A DNA stretch of 5,102 nucleotides, from assembly GCA_031275035.1 (NCBI GenBank), contig JAISPH010000129.1, positions 1-5,102 of the forward strand, given 5' to 3'. Under the pieces are notes generated by a model. It had not been told where the DNA came from. It ran no database searches and saw only the letters and a program-made list of their open reading frames with translations. Origin of the DNA: Treponema sp. (GTDB lineage: Bacteria; Spirochaetota; Spirochaetia; Treponematales; Breznakiellaceae). Each line of letters starts with the position of its first letter. The stretch's first letter is position 1. Of this stretch, positions 5,001 to 5,102 are shown in pieces. A program made the position numbers and the translations under genes.

Positions 5001-5102
5001 TCACTCCCCTTCCCTGGAAATAAAGCGAATACGTGTTACATCCGCCTCCCCGGCATATATATGTATTGCGTATATATCGCCCCCGCCCCGCATATAGACG
5101 TA
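5001..5102 (-). CDS. Possible C-terminal end of an unidentified protein (doubtful)
   Basis: A minus-strand frame is open from the right edge for 33 codons to TGA at 5001-5003. Its last residues read 'AGEADVTRIRFISREGE', with the alternating hydrophobic pattern of a beta strand. I do not recognise a family. Against it, two of the stem-loop repeats lie within it in different reading phases, and another frame is also open across the same stretch. It would fit with the hairpin at 4897-4920 as its terminator, but the coding status is unproven. Confidence 0.25.
   Translation of the reverse strand, partial: YVYMRGGGDIYAIHIYAGEADVTRIRFISREGE
5050..5074 (-). repeat. Stem-loop element, copy B
   Basis: This 25-base stretch aligns without gaps to copy A with six differences. 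On the minus strand ATATATACG pairs with CATATATAT over nine positions with one mismatch around CAATA. One difference from copy A is a paired change that keeps the stem (G-C becomes T-A). It is followed on the minus strand by a G-rich tract, as the other copies are. Confidence 0.45.
5088..5102 (-). repeat. Stem-loop element, copy C (half, cut by window edge)
   Basis: GCATATAGACG (5090-5100) is identical to 4942-4952 in copy A, and on the minus strand a G-rich run follows it, as after copy A. The other arm of the stem would lie past the right edge. Confidence 0.35.

Overview
The window is a stretch of bacterial DNA in which all four recognisable genes lie on the minus strand. From right to left, in the direction of transcription, they are a malic enzyme, a LarA-family nickel-dependent 2-hydroxyacid racemase, a tyrosine recombinase, and the first third of a Vat/CatB-type hexapeptide acetyltransferase that runs off the left edge. 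The organism cannot be fixed from the sequence. The body of the window (about 450-5102) is GC-rich, with G/C-rich hairpins between genes. A gut anaerobe, possibly a GC-richer treponeme, would fit, but that is only an impression.

Right part (3240-5102): the malic enzyme is complete (484 residues from an ATG with a good ribosome binding site). It has a plausible sigma-70 type promoter immediately downstream of a strong G/C hairpin that probably ends an upstream transcription unit. The spacer upstream of it holds up to three related short stem-loop elements, one cut by the window edge, and a doubtful C-terminal coding remnant.

Middle (1677-3371): the LarA homologue has every catalytic residue expected from lactate racemase. 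It follows the malic enzyme by 132 bases, and this gap holds a perfect 8-bp-arm inverted repeat plus a weaker one. LarA-type enzymes racemise lactate, malate and other 2-hydroxyacids. Pairing with malic enzyme suggests (inference) that racemisation feeds L-malate to oxidative decarboxylation, though lactate remains possible. A terminator-like hairpin closes this unit.

Left part (1-1676): the recombinase has a full R-K-H-R-H-Y active site and an N-terminal extension of roughly 115 residues that I do not recognise. Just past its stop codon the composition changes abruptly to AT-rich DNA (34 G+C in the first 120 bases). This DNA carries the acetyltransferase in the same orientation. The layout, an integrase next to compositionally foreign cargo with a resistance-type gene, suggests a gene-capture or genomic-island boundary. 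No attachment site could be established.
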